This document shows, piece after piece, positions 1 through 8,980 of a stretch of DNA of 64,000 nt. Position numbers and translations under genes: made by a program. Source of the stretch: Anaerolineae bacterium (GTDB taxonomy: Bacteria; Chloroflexota; Anaerolineae; Aggregatilineales; Phototrophicaceae); contig JAJEGA010000077.1 in assembly GCA_022820125.1 (NCBI GenBank), positions 1 through 64,000 on the forward strand, read 5' to 3'. The stretch's first letter is position 1. Each line of letters opens with the position of its first letter. Under the pieces are notes generated by a model that was not told the DNA's origin, ran no database searches, and was given only the letters and a program-made list of their open reading frames with translations.

Positions 1-45
1 GCACCAAAATCAAAATGCGCCGTTCGCCATGAAAATTGTGAAAAT

Positions 46-140
46 GTAGGGGCGTATCGCCGATACGCCCGTTGAATATGACATAAATTTTGCGGGCGTT
101 TCAGCGCCGCGCGTAGACACAGCGGGTCAAACGCCCCTAC
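46..140. repeat. Double palindromic repeat with loop insertion
   Basis: Two facing hairpins of the TAGGGGCG family. The left one begins GTAGGGGCGTATC and pairs with GATACGCCC; the right one opens with GGGCGTTTC and closes with AACGCCCCTAC. The loop of the right hairpin carries about 22 extra bases containing GCGTAGACAC (111-120). Without them the arm would be the ordinary GTTTCAGCGAAAC stem seen elsewhere in the window. Confidence 0.85.
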
Positions 141-229
141 ACCTACAGATTACGAAATGTGAGGGGAAATTGTTATTTATCAGCGCAATTTAATTTGATG
201 CGATTGCCCTGCCGTCATCTCCGCCATAT

Positions 230-259
230 TTGCACAAAGTTGTTTTGACGTGGTACACT
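230..259 (+). promoter_or_regulatory. Candidate sigma70-type promoter for the CorC-like gene
   Basis: TTGCAC (230-235), an 18-base spacer, then TACACT (254-259), upstream of the CorC-like gene and downstream of the repeat at 46-140. Assigned by consensus only. Confidence 0.35.
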
Positions 260-415
260 CTTGTCACTGTGTCAATTGAGTTCTGATAACCCAGTGGACG
301 ACCCTGTCGAGCCTCCTTCTCGGAGTCCCACGCACATAGTAAACGCGCCAGCCTTGCATGAAATATGTTTGCTTTGCTTTGCGTCCGTCAAGTCCGCACT
401 TGGGGCGAAGGGTTG

Positions 416-1759
416 ATGGACGAGAATACGGCTATCGCGCTGCTGCTGCTGTTGACCCTGGGCGCGCATGCTGCCGCGAGCCTGCTGAACGCGGCGCTGC
501 AGAATGTGTCCGCCGCCACCATGCGCGAGCGCGCGGATGAGGGTGATCTGACGGCGCGGCGCTATTTGCTGTTGACGGAGAATCCGCTGCGCTTGAGCAT
601 GACCGTCAGCATCACGCATATCCTGACGCGTTTCGCCATCGCGGTGCTGCTCGTCTTGCTGGTGATTGAGCGCTTCATCAATGGCGACCTGGGCGCGCGA
701 CTGGCTTTGACGGTGGCGACCGTCATCATCGGCGCTGGCTTGACCCTGATCATCGGCGATCTGGTCCCGGAAGCGGTTGGCAGCGCGCAGGCCGAGTCGC
801 TGCTGCCGCGTGTAATCACGCCAATGCGCCTCTTGCAGCTGATAGTCTCGCCAGTGACGGCGCTGGTGCTGCTGTTAAGCCGTCTGATCTCGAGCATTTT
901 CGGCGGCGATGCCCGGGCGATGGTGAACCTGGTCACGGAAGAGGAGATTATGACGCTGGTCCATGCCAGCCATAGTGGCGGCGTCATCGAGGAAGAAGAG
1001 AAGGATATGATCGCTTCGGTGCTGCAATTGGATGAAAGCAGCGCCCGCGAACTGATGACGCCGCGCATGGATATTATCGCGCTCGAAGTCAAAGCCAGCG
1101 TACAGGATGCGCTGACCGCCTTCGTCGATTCAGGCTTTTCGCGCATCCCGGTGTATGACGATAGCATCGACAGCATCAAGGGTTTGCTTTATGCCAAAGA
1201 CATTCTGACGGTGGTCAAAAACGGCGAGGACTTCTCCAATCGCGAGATCGGCGATCTCGTCCGCTCGGCTTATTTTGTGCCCGAGTTGAAAGCGGCTGAC
1301 GCGCTGCTGAAAGAACTGCAAGAGAAGAATGTGCACCTGGCGATCGTGGTTGATGAATACGGCGGCACCTCGGGATTGGTGACGATAGAGGATCTGATAG
1401 AGGAGATCGTCGGCGATATCCGCGACGAGCACGATTTCGCCGAAGAAGAAGATTACGTGGCGGTCGGCGATGGCTTCTACCTGATCGAAGGCAGCATGGA
1501 CCTTGACGACATCAACGAGCTGCTCGGTTGTTCTATCGACACCAGCGTTGCCGATACGCTGGGCGGTTATATTTATCTGACGCTGGGGCGGGTGCCAGAG
1601 CGGGACGAAACGATCGAGACTGATATATTGCGCATGACCGTTCAGTCCATTGAGGGCCACCGCATTCGCAAGGTCAAGGTGCGCAAGATTTTGAGCGAAG
1701 CGCCTGCTAAAGCGCGCCCGCCGTCCGATCCAATCACCGAGCCAGGGTTCCCCCCGTGA
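416..1759 (+). CDS. CNNM/CBS-domain membrane protein (CorC/HlyC family)
   Basis: Membrane protein of the HlyC/CorC (UPF0053) family, linked to divalent-cation homeostasis in characterised relatives; substrate here unknown. From the chosen start it has 447 residues. The N-terminal ~185 residues form several hydrophobic segments (DUF21/CNNM). A tandem CBS pair follows (ELMTPRMDI and FSRIPVYDDS mark the first, HLAIVVDEYGGTSGLVTIED the second). The C-terminal ~90 residues match the CorC_HlyC cap domain. ATG 416 is preferred to ATG 365 because GAAGGG lies just upstream and the extra 17 residues are not membrane-like. Length and domain order are normal for the family. Cytidine deaminase follows after 162 bases on the same strand. 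Confidence 0.9.
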   Translation: MDENTAIALLLLLTLGAHAAASLLNAALQNVSAATMRERADEGDLTARRYLLLTENPLRLSMTVSITHILTRFAIAVLLVLLVIERFINGDLGARLALTVATVIIGAGLTLIIGDLVPEAVGSAQAESLLPRVITPMRLLQLIVSPVTALVLLLSRLISSIFGGDARAMVNLVTEEEIMTLVHASHSGGVIEEEEKDMIASVLQLDESSARELMTPRMDIIALEVKASVQDALTAFVDSGFSRIPVYDDSIDSIKGLLYAKDILTVVKNGEDFSNREIGDLVRSAYFVPELKAADALLKELQEKNVHLAIVVDEYGGTSGLVTIEDLIEEIVGDIRDEHDFAEEEDYVAVGDGFYLIEGSMDLDDINELLGCSIDTSVADTLGGYIYLTLGRVPERDETIETDILRMTVQSIEGHRIRKVKVRKILSEAPAKARPPSDPITEPGFPP

Positions 1760-1797
1760 ATCCCCCTCGTTCGTCGGGGGGCGTCCCAGCAAGCTAG

Positions 1798-1855
1798 GGT
1801 CGCGCAGGTCGCGTAGACACCGACCGCCTACACCGACCGCCGACACTGACTTTTG
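1798..1855. repeat. GCGTAGACAC-type repeat, degenerate
   Basis: Intergenic stretch containing GCGTAGACAC (1811-1820), then a short CACCGACCGCC motif repeated in imperfect form. The hairpin arms seen around other copies are not clear here. Confidence 0.5.
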
Positions 1856-1921
1856 CAAGGGGAGTAATGCGGGCGAGATGGTTCTTTTCCCGACTAACGT
1901 GATATTTCTGAGGAAGCCGCC

Positions 1922-2326
1922 ATGCCTGTACGCAGCGATCAGCAATTGATTGAAGCCGCCATCGCCGCCAGCCACCATGCCTATATGCCCTACAGCAACT
2001 ATCGCGTTGGCGCGGCGCTGCTAACCGCCAGCGGCGACGTCTACGGCGGCTGCAATATCGAGAGCGTCAGCTTCACGCCGACAGTCTGCGCCGAGCGCAC
2101 CGCCATCTTCAAAGCGGTCAGCGAAGGCCAGCGCGAATTCAGCTGTATCGCCGTGGTCACGCGGGACGCGGGCTCGCCCTGCGGCGTCTGCCGGCAGATG
2201 ATGTACGAGTTCGCGCCTGATATGCGCGTCATCCTCGCCGACCTCGACGGGAATACGCAAATGGTCACCAGCGTGCGGGAATTGCTGCCGCATGGATTTG
2301 GCCCGATGAACCTCGAATCGCGCTGA
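1922..2326 (+). CDS. cdd: Cytidine deaminase
   Basis: Homotetramer-type cytidine/deoxycytidine deaminase of pyrimidine salvage (cytidine to uridine plus ammonia, cytosolic). At 134 residues it has the usual length of the short form. Visible active-site elements are CNIE (about 44-47), the zinc and proton-shuttle motif C56-A-E58, and PCGVC with zinc ligands Cys87 and Cys90. Start ATG 1922 follows a weak GAGGAAG site. It lies on the same strand as the CorC-like gene and ahead of an NTF2-like gene. Neither neighbour is known to act in the same reaction, so any operon link is only positional. Confidence 0.95.
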   Translation: MPVRSDQQLIEAAIAASHHAYMPYSNYRVGAALLTASGDVYGGCNIESVSFTPTVCAERTAIFKAVSEGQREFSCIAVVTRDAGSPCGVCRQMMYEFAPDMRVILADLDGNTQMVTSVRELLPHGFGPMNLESR

Positions 2327-2349
2327 AGCCGCGCAAAAAGTTATTGCTC

Positions 2350-2742
2350 ATGACCAAGATTACGATCCATGCCGATTGCGCGGAGGCGCCCCAAAAGGCG
2401 CTGCTGCGAGACTTGAATATCGCCTTCGCCCAGGCTGATGTAGAGCGCATTCTCGGCTTTTTCAGCGACGACATCCGCTGGCGGATCATGGGCGCCGCCG
2501 ACCTGCGCGGCAAAGCGGCGGCGCGCGCGGCGCTGGACGCGATGAGCCATACGGTCACGCGCGAGCTGGTCATCGATTCGATAATCGTGCAGGGTCTCGA
2601 AGGCGCTATCAACGGCGTGATTACAACCGAACAGGGCGGCTCAATCGCCTTCTGCGATGTCTGCCAGTTCGAGTCGGCTGCCGGCAACAGGGTCAAATCA
2701 ATGAAGTCGTACGCGGTTGAACTCAAAGCAAAATCAAGTTAG
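2350..2742 (+). CDS. NTF2-like (SnoaL-type) protein
   Basis: Small 130-residue cytosolic protein with the cone-shaped NTF2/SnoaL-like fold. Features are the helical opening (ALLRDLNIAFAQADVERILG), the F-S-D-D-I-R-W strand that lines the pocket in this fold, and alternating strands ending in YAVELK. Family members bind or isomerise small hydrophobic ligands, but no catalytic residue set can be assigned. ATG 2350 is preferred over an in-frame TTG at 2344. It lies 23 bases after cdd, probably co-transcribed. Confidence 0.7.
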   Translation: MTKITIHADCAEAPQKALLRDLNIAFAQADVERILGFFSDDIRWRIMGAADLRGKAAARAALDAMSHTVTRELVIDSIIVQGLEGAINGVITTEQGGSIAFCDVCQFESAAGNRVKSMKSYAVELKAKSS

Positions 2743-2778
2743 CCATTTGAAAACTGCTAGTAAATCGATAGCAAGAGA

Positions 2779-2825
2779 GGGCGAGCCACCGGGTCGCGTA
2801 GACACTGACCGCCGCTCGCCCGTAC
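2779..2825. repeat. Hairpin repeat with loop insertion
   Basis: GGGCGAGCC and GCTCGCCC arms enclose a ~22-base loop insertion carrying GCGTAGACAC (2796-2805). Confidence 0.75.
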
Positions 2826-2910
2826 AAGTTTTCGAATACTTTGACATTTAATTTTATAGGTCAGTAATTATGTTTGCTTGCTTGGAATCATTGAGACGGA
2901 GGAATATCCC

Positions 2911-3387
2911 ATGCAAAGGATCGTGACCAATCTCTGGTTCGACGGGCGCATTGAAGAGGCGCTGGCGCTCTATACGTCGCTTTTGCCCGATTCGCGCGTG
3001 CTCGAGATTATCCACTATGGCGCTTCGGGGCATGGACCGCCCAACGATATCATGTTCGCGAATTTCGAGTTGGCGGGGCAGGTCTTCACCCTGGTCAACG
3101 GCAACAGCTTCTTCAAACCGAATGCCGCTGTATCGCTCTGCATCAACTGCGACGAGCAAGCCGAGATTGACCGGCTGTGGGATATCCTAACGACGGAGGG
3201 CGGCGCTGAGAGCGTAGCCGGTTGGCTGACCGATCGCTTCGGCGTCAGCTGGCAGGTTACGTCGACGCGTTTGCAGGAAATGCTGGCGAGCGATGATGGC
3301 GCCGCGGTCGCTCGCGTGTCGGCCGCCTTTGCCAACATGAACAAACTGGATATTGCCGCGTTGGAACGGGCATTCCGAGGCGAGTAA
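2911..3387 (+). CDS. VOC-fold PhnB/3-dmu-9_3-mt family protein
   Basis: A 158-residue vicinal-oxygen-chelate fold protein of the PhnB-like (3-demethylubiquinone methyltransferase-like) subfamily. The family pattern is clear: an opening strand ending LWFDGRIEEAL, an HYG-centred turn, a strand with FELAGQVFTLVNG, a second module with SLCINCDEQAEIDRLWDIL, and the closing W-Q-V-T segment. Members are often annotated as glyoxalase-like with no proven substrate. ATG 2911 follows a strong GGAGGA site at 2898-2903, better than the upstream TTG/ATG choices. It stands alone, separated from the NTF2-like gene by a repeat. Confidence 0.8.
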   Translation: MQRIVTNLWFDGRIEEALALYTSLLPDSRVLEIIHYGASGHGPPNDIMFANFELAGQVFTLVNGNSFFKPNAAVSLCINCDEQAEIDRLWDILTTEGGAESVAGWLTDRFGVSWQVTSTRLQEMLASDDGAAVARVSAAFANMNKLDIAALERAFRGE

Positions 3388-3510
3388 TCGGCTGCGGCGC
3401 CGTCATTCGCCGGGAATTCAACCCCCCGAAGCGTCAGGAAGCGCCGCCAGGTTTAATGGGTTGCCTAGCTCCGTATTCCACTATATTGCTCGTCACTTTG
3501 CTGGAACGAC

Positions 3511-5070
3511 TCATAGATAATTCTTGTTATGTGCCGAATGCAGAAGCGCCGGGTTAATTTTGCCGTCGCGATTCACCACCGTCTGATAACGCTGCACACG
3601 CTGCGGGTTTAATGCCGGCGTGTCGAAACGTGAGGAGTTGACGCCGCTGACCGTTCGCGGGCGCGTCGAGGTGATCAGCCATTCAAGCAGCTCGCCGCGC
3701 AGCGCTTCGACGGTCTCTTGGCAGCCGGGCTCAAAATAAAGATTCCGCATCTCCCAGGGGTCGGCAGCCAGGTCGTACAGCTCGCCGAAGCCGGCGGGAT
3801 AGGCATCGGGGAAGAAGGCGCGCGGATAATGCACCAGCCGATACTGTCCCTTGCGGATGCTCTTGCTCCAGGCGAATTCGGTCACGCCGATGCGGTCTTC
3901 GCTGCCCGGCGCGCCGCCCAACAAGCCCGTGATATCGCGCCCGTCGCTCGTTTCCAGCAGGTCGATGCCAGCCAGCGCGCAGAGCGTATTCGGTATGTCG
4001 ACCAGTTCGACGATGCCATTAACGGCGCCGCCGGCTTTGATGCGCCCCGGCGCCCACCAAATCAGGGGCACGCGGGTGATAGCGTCGCTGCAGATGCCCG
4101 GCGCTTTTTCCATGATGCCGTGCTCGGCCGCGTAATCGCCGTGGTCCGAGGTGTAGACGACAATGGTATTCCGCGCCAGTCCGGTTTCGCGCAGGCAATC
4201 GAGCAGCCGCCCGACGGCCGCGTCCACCTGGCTGACAGCGCCCAAATAGCCGTGCAGCTTGCGCCGGCGCGCCGCTTCGAAAGTCTTCGGCTCGAATAGC
4301 GGCCAATCGCTTTCGCGCCAGCGCTTCGCCGAGGCGATCATGTGCGGCGCCTTTTTGGCTGCAGCCAGGTCGTAATCCGCATTTGGCGGCAGGCTCAGCT
4401 CAGCCTGGTCATAGAGATCCCAGAATTCGGCGCAGGGCGTTGTGCACTGGTGCGGGCGGGGGAAGCTGACATGCAGCAGGAAGGGCTGCTCGCGCGCCGC
4501 CGCTTGCCGCATCGTTTCAATCGCGGTCTTCGCCAGCCAGCCTTCCTGCGACTCGTCGAATGCCAGCGGGCTGGGGCGACTATCGACGCTCTGTCGCCCG
4601 CGCGCGCCGAATTCTGGCAGCAGGATATGATCTTCCAAGTGTTCGACGCTGCGCTCTCGCAGGAAGCGCGAGTAATCAGCCGAGCGCCCGACGATGCTGC
4701 CGGCCTGCCAGGAATTGCTCTCGTGGAAGACATCGCATTGATCTTCCACCCAATACTCGGGGCAGTGGATCTTTCCCATGGCGGCAGTGAAATAGCCGGC
4801 GGCGCGAAAATGACCGAAGATGTTCGGCAGCCCGCCGGGATTGGCGCCGCTCAAGCTGTAGTAACAGTGATTGTGCGGGTATTGCCCACTGAGGAAGGAG
4901 ACGCGGCTGGGCGTGCAGATCGGGTTTTGGCTGATGGCATTCTCGAAGCGGCAGCCTTCGCTCGCCATGCGATCCAGCTGCGGCGTACGCGCGTCGGGAT
5001 GCCCCTGATGCCCCAGGGCTTTGGCGTTGTGCTGGTCGGCAACGATGAAGAGGATGTTGGGTTGGGTCAT
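3511..5070 (-). CDS. Sulfatase (arylsulfatase/choline-sulfatase-like)
   Basis: Type I sulfatase of 519 residues, hydrolysing sulfate esters. The N-terminus NILFIVADQHN carries a metal ligand. C52-T-P-S-R is the signature in which Cys is converted to formylglycine. A downstream SDHGDYAAEHG supplies further metal ligands. No signal peptide is evident, so a cytosolic enzyme acting on imported substrate is likely. ATG 5070 is chosen because the longer frame to 5124 begins inside a dispersed repeat. The gene sits downstream of a sugar-type binding protein and two permeases on the same strand, which suggests that cluster imports a sulfated sugar or glycan fragment (inference). The formylglycine-generating enzyme is not in the window. 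Confidence 0.9.
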   Translation of the reverse strand: MTQPNILFIVADQHNAKALGHQGHPDARTPQLDRMASEGCRFENAISQNPICTPSRVSFLSGQYPHNHCYYSLSGANPGGLPNIFGHFRAAGYFTAAMGKIHCPEYWVEDQCDVFHESNSWQAGSIVGRSADYSRFLRERSVEHLEDHILLPEFGARGRQSVDSRPSPLAFDESQEGWLAKTAIETMRQAAAREQPFLLHVSFPRPHQCTTPCAEFWDLYDQAELSLPPNADYDLAAAKKAPHMIASAKRWRESDWPLFEPKTFEAARRRKLHGYLGAVSQVDAAVGRLLDCLRETGLARNTIVVYTSDHGDYAAEHGIMEKAPGICSDAITRVPLIWWAPGRIKAGGAVNGIVELVDIPNTLCALAGIDLLETSDGRDITGLLGGAPGSEDRIGVTEFAWSKSIRKGQYRLVHYPRAFFPDAYPAGFGELYDLAADPWEMRNLYFEPGCQETVEALRGELLEWLITSTRPRTVSGVNSSRFDTPALNPQRVQRYQTVVNRDGKINPALLHSAHNKNYL

Positions 5071-5113
5071 CAGATTGGCATTTCCCGAAAAGCTTCCCCG
5101 CCTAGTTACGAAA

Positions 5114-5138
5114 GGGCGACCCACCGGGTCGCCCGTAC
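5114..5138. repeat. Single hairpin repeat
   Basis: GGGCGACCC and GGGTCGCCC arms with a CACC loop and GTAC end, just upstream of the sulfatase start. Confidence 0.7.
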
Positions 5139-5215
5139 AAATTTTTGCTTTTGGGTGCAGGGGTCAGCCACCGGCTTCCCCGCAAGCACAAGCCGTCATC
5201 GGTAAAATGGCAATC

Positions 5216-6865
5216 CTACCCGCCGTACTGCGCGTCATAGGCGGCTTGATAGATCTCTGCCAGGCGGTTGATGCCCAGGCTTTCCAGCGTCGCCACAAAG
5301 TTGTCCCAGCCACTGTCCAGGTCTTGCCGCCCGAGGACAAATTCCGCTGTCATCTGCGCCACGTAGTCGTTGATGCCCAAGCGCAGCTCGGTGACCTCGG
5401 CCGCCTGCGCGGTGGTGAATGCCAAGGGCGGGATTAGATCTTCGATGGCGCGCGCGTAGGGCTCGTAAGCGACGCGGGTCTCTTCCAGCAGCACAACTTC
5501 CAAGCCGCCGGCATCTTCGCGCCGCACCTCGCCCAGGCGCAGGTGATTCGGTCGATAGCTAGGTCCGCGCTGCGCCCAGTGGACATTTTGCAGCGAGCCA
5601 AAGGTGGAGAGCCGGCGCCAGATCGTCTCGAATTCGTCGCCGCCCAGCGCGGGTTCGCCTTCTTCCGCCCAGCGCCATTGGCCATCTTCGCCTTCAGCCG
5701 CTTCCCATTGCGGGATGCCGAAGACGGATCGCAGGGTCGTCTCGCGCTCGTACAAGCCATCGCACCATTTGAATGCGGCTAGCGGGTGTTCCGTCCGGCT
5801 GCTGATGGTGCACTGCCCCGAGCCAACGCCCCAGGGATTGAAAGGAGCCTGGCGCAAGCCAGTTGGACCTTCCAGCGAGGGAACCGCGACATATTTCAGC
5901 CAGCGTTCGCCGCCGATATTGGCGAAGTTGGGATGCGCGCCCGAGATGACCACGCCGATCGTCGGCGCGTCGCCGCCCTCGACCTGCTGCTTGATCTGAT
6001 CCATCGGCTGGGTGAAGCTTTCTTCACCGAAGAGCCCGGCTGCGAAGAGGCGATGCAGATAACGCAAGCCCTCGCGATAGCCCTCGCTGGTGACGGTCTG
6101 CGAGATGACGCCGTCATTCTGTTCAAAGAAACGATTCTGTCCGGTGAACTCACTAAGGACAAAGGGGTTCAGCAGGAAGCCGTCGATATTGCCGTTCCAG
6201 CCGGTGGTGGCGGCCGCCAAGGGAATCTCATCGTTCGGGTCGCCATTGCCGTTGGCGTCTTGTTCTTTGAAGGCGGTCAGCACATCGACGAACTCTTCGG
6301 TCGTCTGCGGGACGTCCATGCCGACATTCGCCAGCCAATCCGAGTTGATCCAGGCGCGCTGGGAATAGAAGCAGTGGTAGCATTCGTTGACTTGCGGCAG
6401 CCCATAGATCTCGCCGTCCGGCGAAGTGACCAGCGGGCGCACCTGCGGCGAGCCTTCGAAGACCTCATGGATGAAGTGACCGTGCTCTTCGATCAAGCCG
6501 CTGAGGGGCAGGAACAACCCCTGGGGACCAAAGAGCGCCAGCGTCGACGGATCGACGGTGAAGCCGACGATGATATCCGGCAGGTCGCCACTGGCGATGG
6601 TCAGGTTAAGCACTTCCTGCCATTCGTTGGGCGGCGCGATATCGAAGTTGAGGTTGATGCCGGTGCGCTCGCTGTACCAATGGGTGAAGGTATTGGTGTT
6701 GAAGTCTTCCACAATGGCATGGCCCAGCATCAAGATATCCAGGGTGATGGGTTCTTCGACGATGGGGAATTCGCCCGGTCCCGATACCATCTCTTGACCG
6801 GAAGCGGTCAACGGCAGCGCCAATAACAGCACAAGAAGCGCCAAGCCGAGCAGTCTCTTTCTCAT
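5216..6865 (-). CDS. Extracellular solute-binding protein (carbohydrate ABC importer)
   Basis: Periplasmic/surface binding protein of 549 residues, similar in build to LipO/family-1 binding proteins used for oligosaccharides. A signal peptide is visible: MRKR, a leucine-rich core to about residue 20, then an ASG-QE cleavage site. There is no lipobox cysteine. The mature start (EEPITLDILMLGH) and the repeated aromatic-rich segments fit the fold. AAAGGA lies seven bases before the ATG. It is third in a run of two permeases, this binding protein and a sulfatase. It differs from most systems in that the binding protein follows the permeases. Confidence 0.85.
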   Translation of the reverse strand: MRKRLLGLALLVLLLALPLTASGQEMVSGPGEFPIVEEPITLDILMLGHAIVEDFNTNTFTHWYSERTGINLNFDIAPPNEWQEVLNLTIASGDLPDIIVGFTVDPSTLALFGPQGLFLPLSGLIEEHGHFIHEVFEGSPQVRPLVTSPDGEIYGLPQVNECYHCFYSQRAWINSDWLANVGMDVPQTTEEFVDVLTAFKEQDANGNGDPNDEIPLAAATTGWNGNIDGFLLNPFVLSEFTGQNRFFEQNDGVISQTVTSEGYREGLRYLHRLFAAGLFGEESFTQPMDQIKQQVEGGDAPTIGVVISGAHPNFANIGGERWLKYVAVPSLEGPTGLRQAPFNPWGVGSGQCTISSRTEHPLAAFKWCDGLYERETTLRSVFGIPQWEAAEGEDGQWRWAEEGEPALGGDEFETIWRRLSTFGSLQNVHWAQRGPSYRPNHLRLGEVRREDAGGLEVVLLEETRVAYEPYARAIEDLIPPLAFTTAQAAEVTELRLGINDYVAQMTAEFVLGRQDLDSGWDNFVATLESLGINRLAEIYQAAYDAQYGG

Positions 6866-6950
6866 GTCAATTCCTTTCTTAATGAAAAGTTTGGGGGCGG
6901 ATCGTGAATGGAAGTAGTCGATAGCCGAACTCCTTTCGGACAGTGAATGT

Positions 6951-7871
6951 CTACTTGACTGAGCCGATCATCATGCCTTTTACGAAATGCCGCTGCACAA
7001 AGGGATAGATGATCATAACCGGCAAGCTCGCTACCACAATCAGCGAAAACTTCAAGAGATCGCGCAGTCCCTCGCGCGCCACCAGGTCTTCCACATCAAT
7101 CAGCATGGAGGCGTCGATCGAGTTCTGGATCAAGATTTCGCGCAAGACGATTTGCAGCGGAAAGAGGTCTTGATCTTTTAAGTAAATCAGCGCCTGAAAA
7201 TAGGTGTTCCAGTGCGTGTTGACGGCGTAGAAGAGCGTCAGCACCGCGATGATTGGACGCGCCAGCGGCAGGATGACGCTGCGAAAGGTGCGGAAGTCGC
7301 TGGCGCCGTCGATGCGCGCCGCTTCGATGAGCTCGGGCGGGATCGTCGTGCGGAAGAAGGTGATGGTGATCAGCAGGTTGAAAGGACCGATGCCCGTCGG
7401 CAGGATCATCGCCCAGCGCGTGTTGAGCAAGCCCAGTTCGCGCACCACCATATAAGTCGGAATCAAACCGCCGCTGAAGAGCATGGTGAAGATGAAGGCG
7501 AAAGTGATGACGCGCCGCCCGATCAGGTCCTGCCGCGACAAGGGGTAGGCGGCGATGATGGTCATCGCAACGTTAAAGATGGTGCCGAAGAAGGTATAGA
7601 AAAGCGAATTGGCGAAGCCGTTCCAGACCTTTTTGTGCTCGAAGATGGTCTCGTAGCCAAGCAGGCTGAAATCCACGGGCCACAAGGTGACCCTGCCCGC
7701 GATCACTGCTTCCGCCGAGCTGAAAGACGCGCTGACGATGAATATCAAAGGCAGCAAGATAATCAAAGTGACGATGACCAGCAAACTCGTATTGCTCATC
7801 AAGAAGATGCGGTCGACGTATGATTCGTTGACCCGGTTGATGTTGCTTTCGTAACTCTTCATCGACGCCAT
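6951..7871 (-). CDS. Carbohydrate ABC permease (LplC/MalG-type)
   Basis: Inner-membrane permease of 306 residues with six predicted membrane segments. The cytoplasmic EAA loop carries the conserved core EAARIDGASDFRTFRSV, which docks the ATPase. Its C-terminus GMMIGSVK matches the LplC/YtcP subgroup. It begins 11 bases after the stop of the partner permease upstream and precedes the binding protein by 85 bases. No ATP-binding gene accompanies it, so a shared MsmX-type ATPase encoded elsewhere is expected from the behaviour of this family. Confidence 0.9.
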   Translation of the reverse strand: MASMKSYESNINRVNESYVDRIFLMSNTSLLVIVTLIILLPLIFIVSASFSSAEAVIAGRVTLWPVDFSLLGYETIFEHKKVWNGFANSLFYTFFGTIFNVAMTIIAAYPLSRQDLIGRRVITFAFIFTMLFSGGLIPTYMVVRELGLLNTRWAMILPTGIGPFNLLITITFFRTTIPPELIEAARIDGASDFRTFRSVILPLARPIIAVLTLFYAVNTHWNTYFQALIYLKDQDLFPLQIVLREILIQNSIDASMLIDVEDLVAREGLRDLLKFSLIVVASLPVMIIYPFVQRHFVKGMMIGSVK

Positions 7872-7882
7872 TTGTCGTTCCT

Positions 7883-8812
7883 TTACCAGACGCTGTTATC
7901 AGTCAAGCGTCGGGCGGCGTGATTTACCGCTATCACCAGGATTAGCCCAACGATGCCCTTCAGCAAGCCAATGGCTGTCGAATAGGAGAAATCGAGAATT
8001 GGCGATAGCAAGCCAACTTTATACACGTAAGTATTGATCACTTCTGACACGGCGAGATTGAGCGGGCTCTGCATCAGATAGACTTTTTCGAAGGAAATCT
8101 CGAGCACGCGCCCGGTGGACAAGACCAGCAGCACCATCGCCGTCGGCAGCAAGCCCGGGATATCGATATAGCGGATGCGCTGCAAGCGGCTGGCGCCATC
8201 GACGACGGCCGCTTCGTGCAGGGCGGGGTCGATGGTGGAGAGCACGGCGAGGTAGATGATCGCGCTGAAGCCAGTCTCCTGCCAGACGCCCGACCAGACG
8301 AATATGTGGCGGAAGGCGCCGGGATCGCCCATCCAATTGGGCGCGTTGAGCCCGAGCAAATTCGCCAGCGAGGCGGTTAAGCCGACGCGCGGATGCAAGA
8401 ATTGGAAGAGCATGCCGACGATGACCACAGTCGAGATGAAATGCGGCGCGTAGGTGATCATCTGGACGCTGCTGCGGAAGAAGCGCGCTTTGACCTGGTT
8501 CAAGCTCAACGCCAGGATGATGGGAATCGGGAAGCCGGCGATAAGCGAATAAAAGCTGAGCACCAGCGTATTGATGATGACCGGCTCAAACTTGGGCGAG
8601 TTGAAGAAGCGCTCGAAATTGGCCAAGCCGACCCAGGGGCTGCCTTCCATGCCGAAAGCGGGCGAATACTGGCGGAAGGCGATCTGCGCGCCATACATCG
8701 GGGCGTAGCGAAAGACGATGAGCCAAATCAGCGGCAGCGCCAGCAAGACATAGAGCTGCCAATTGCGGCGGATGCGCAGCCAGAGATTGCTGCGATTTGC
8801 TCCAGATAACAT
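7883..8812 (-). CDS. Carbohydrate ABC permease (LplB-type)
   Basis: First gene of the four-gene minus-strand run ending in the sulfatase. It has 309 residues: a positively charged N-terminus, a first membrane segment (LYVLLALPLIWLIVF), the LplB-like motif YAPMYGAQIAF, and a cytoplasmic EAA loop with EAAVVDGASRLQRIRYI. It pairs with the LplC-like permease to form the channel of an oligosaccharide importer. Its upstream region (8813-8914) separates it from the remnant of an MFS gene and must hold the promoter, though I see no convincing one. Confidence 0.9.
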   Translation of the reverse strand: MLSGANRSNLWLRIRRNWQLYVLLALPLIWLIVFRYAPMYGAQIAFRQYSPAFGMEGSPWVGLANFERFFNSPKFEPVIINTLVLSFYSLIAGFPIPIILALSLNQVKARFFRSSVQMITYAPHFISTVVIVGMLFQFLHPRVGLTASLANLLGLNAPNWMGDPGAFRHIFVWSGVWQETGFSAIIYLAVLSTIDPALHEAAVVDGASRLQRIRYIDIPGLLPTAMVLLVLSTGRVLEISFEKVYLMQSPLNLAVSEVINTYVYKVGLLSPILDFSYSTAIGLLKGIVGLILVIAVNHAARRLTDNSVW

Positions 8813-8914
8813 AAGCTAAAGGTTTATATGATCGGCTACCTGATCTGAGTATATCACGCGGCAGGTCAGTTGCGTAAGATTGAATCCGTTTCGGGGGACC
8901 GTCTCACGCTTCAG

Positions 8915-8980
8915 TCAAGCGGAGCTGGCTATTTTTCGCGCGTCGAACAGGCGGAAGCCGGCGATGACGATGCAGGCGCC
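8915..8980 (-). pseudogene. 3'-end remnant of an MFS transporter gene
   Basis: Read on the minus strand, these 66 bases encode GACIVIAGFRLFDARKIASSA plus a stop. The protein matches the last 21 residues of the MFS transporter at 12448-13629 in 20 of 21 positions. At DNA level I count 9 mismatches in 66, most of them silent. The match stops abruptly at 8980, the last base of the MalG-like permease stop codon. The pattern suggests that a third MFS paralogue once stood here and was cut to its tail, or that the tail marks the edge of an inserted ABC cassette. Confidence 0.8.

Noticed and set aside
5071..5124. Longer N-terminus for the sulfatase
   Set aside because: It would begin inside a hairpin repeat and adds 18 residues not seen in the family.
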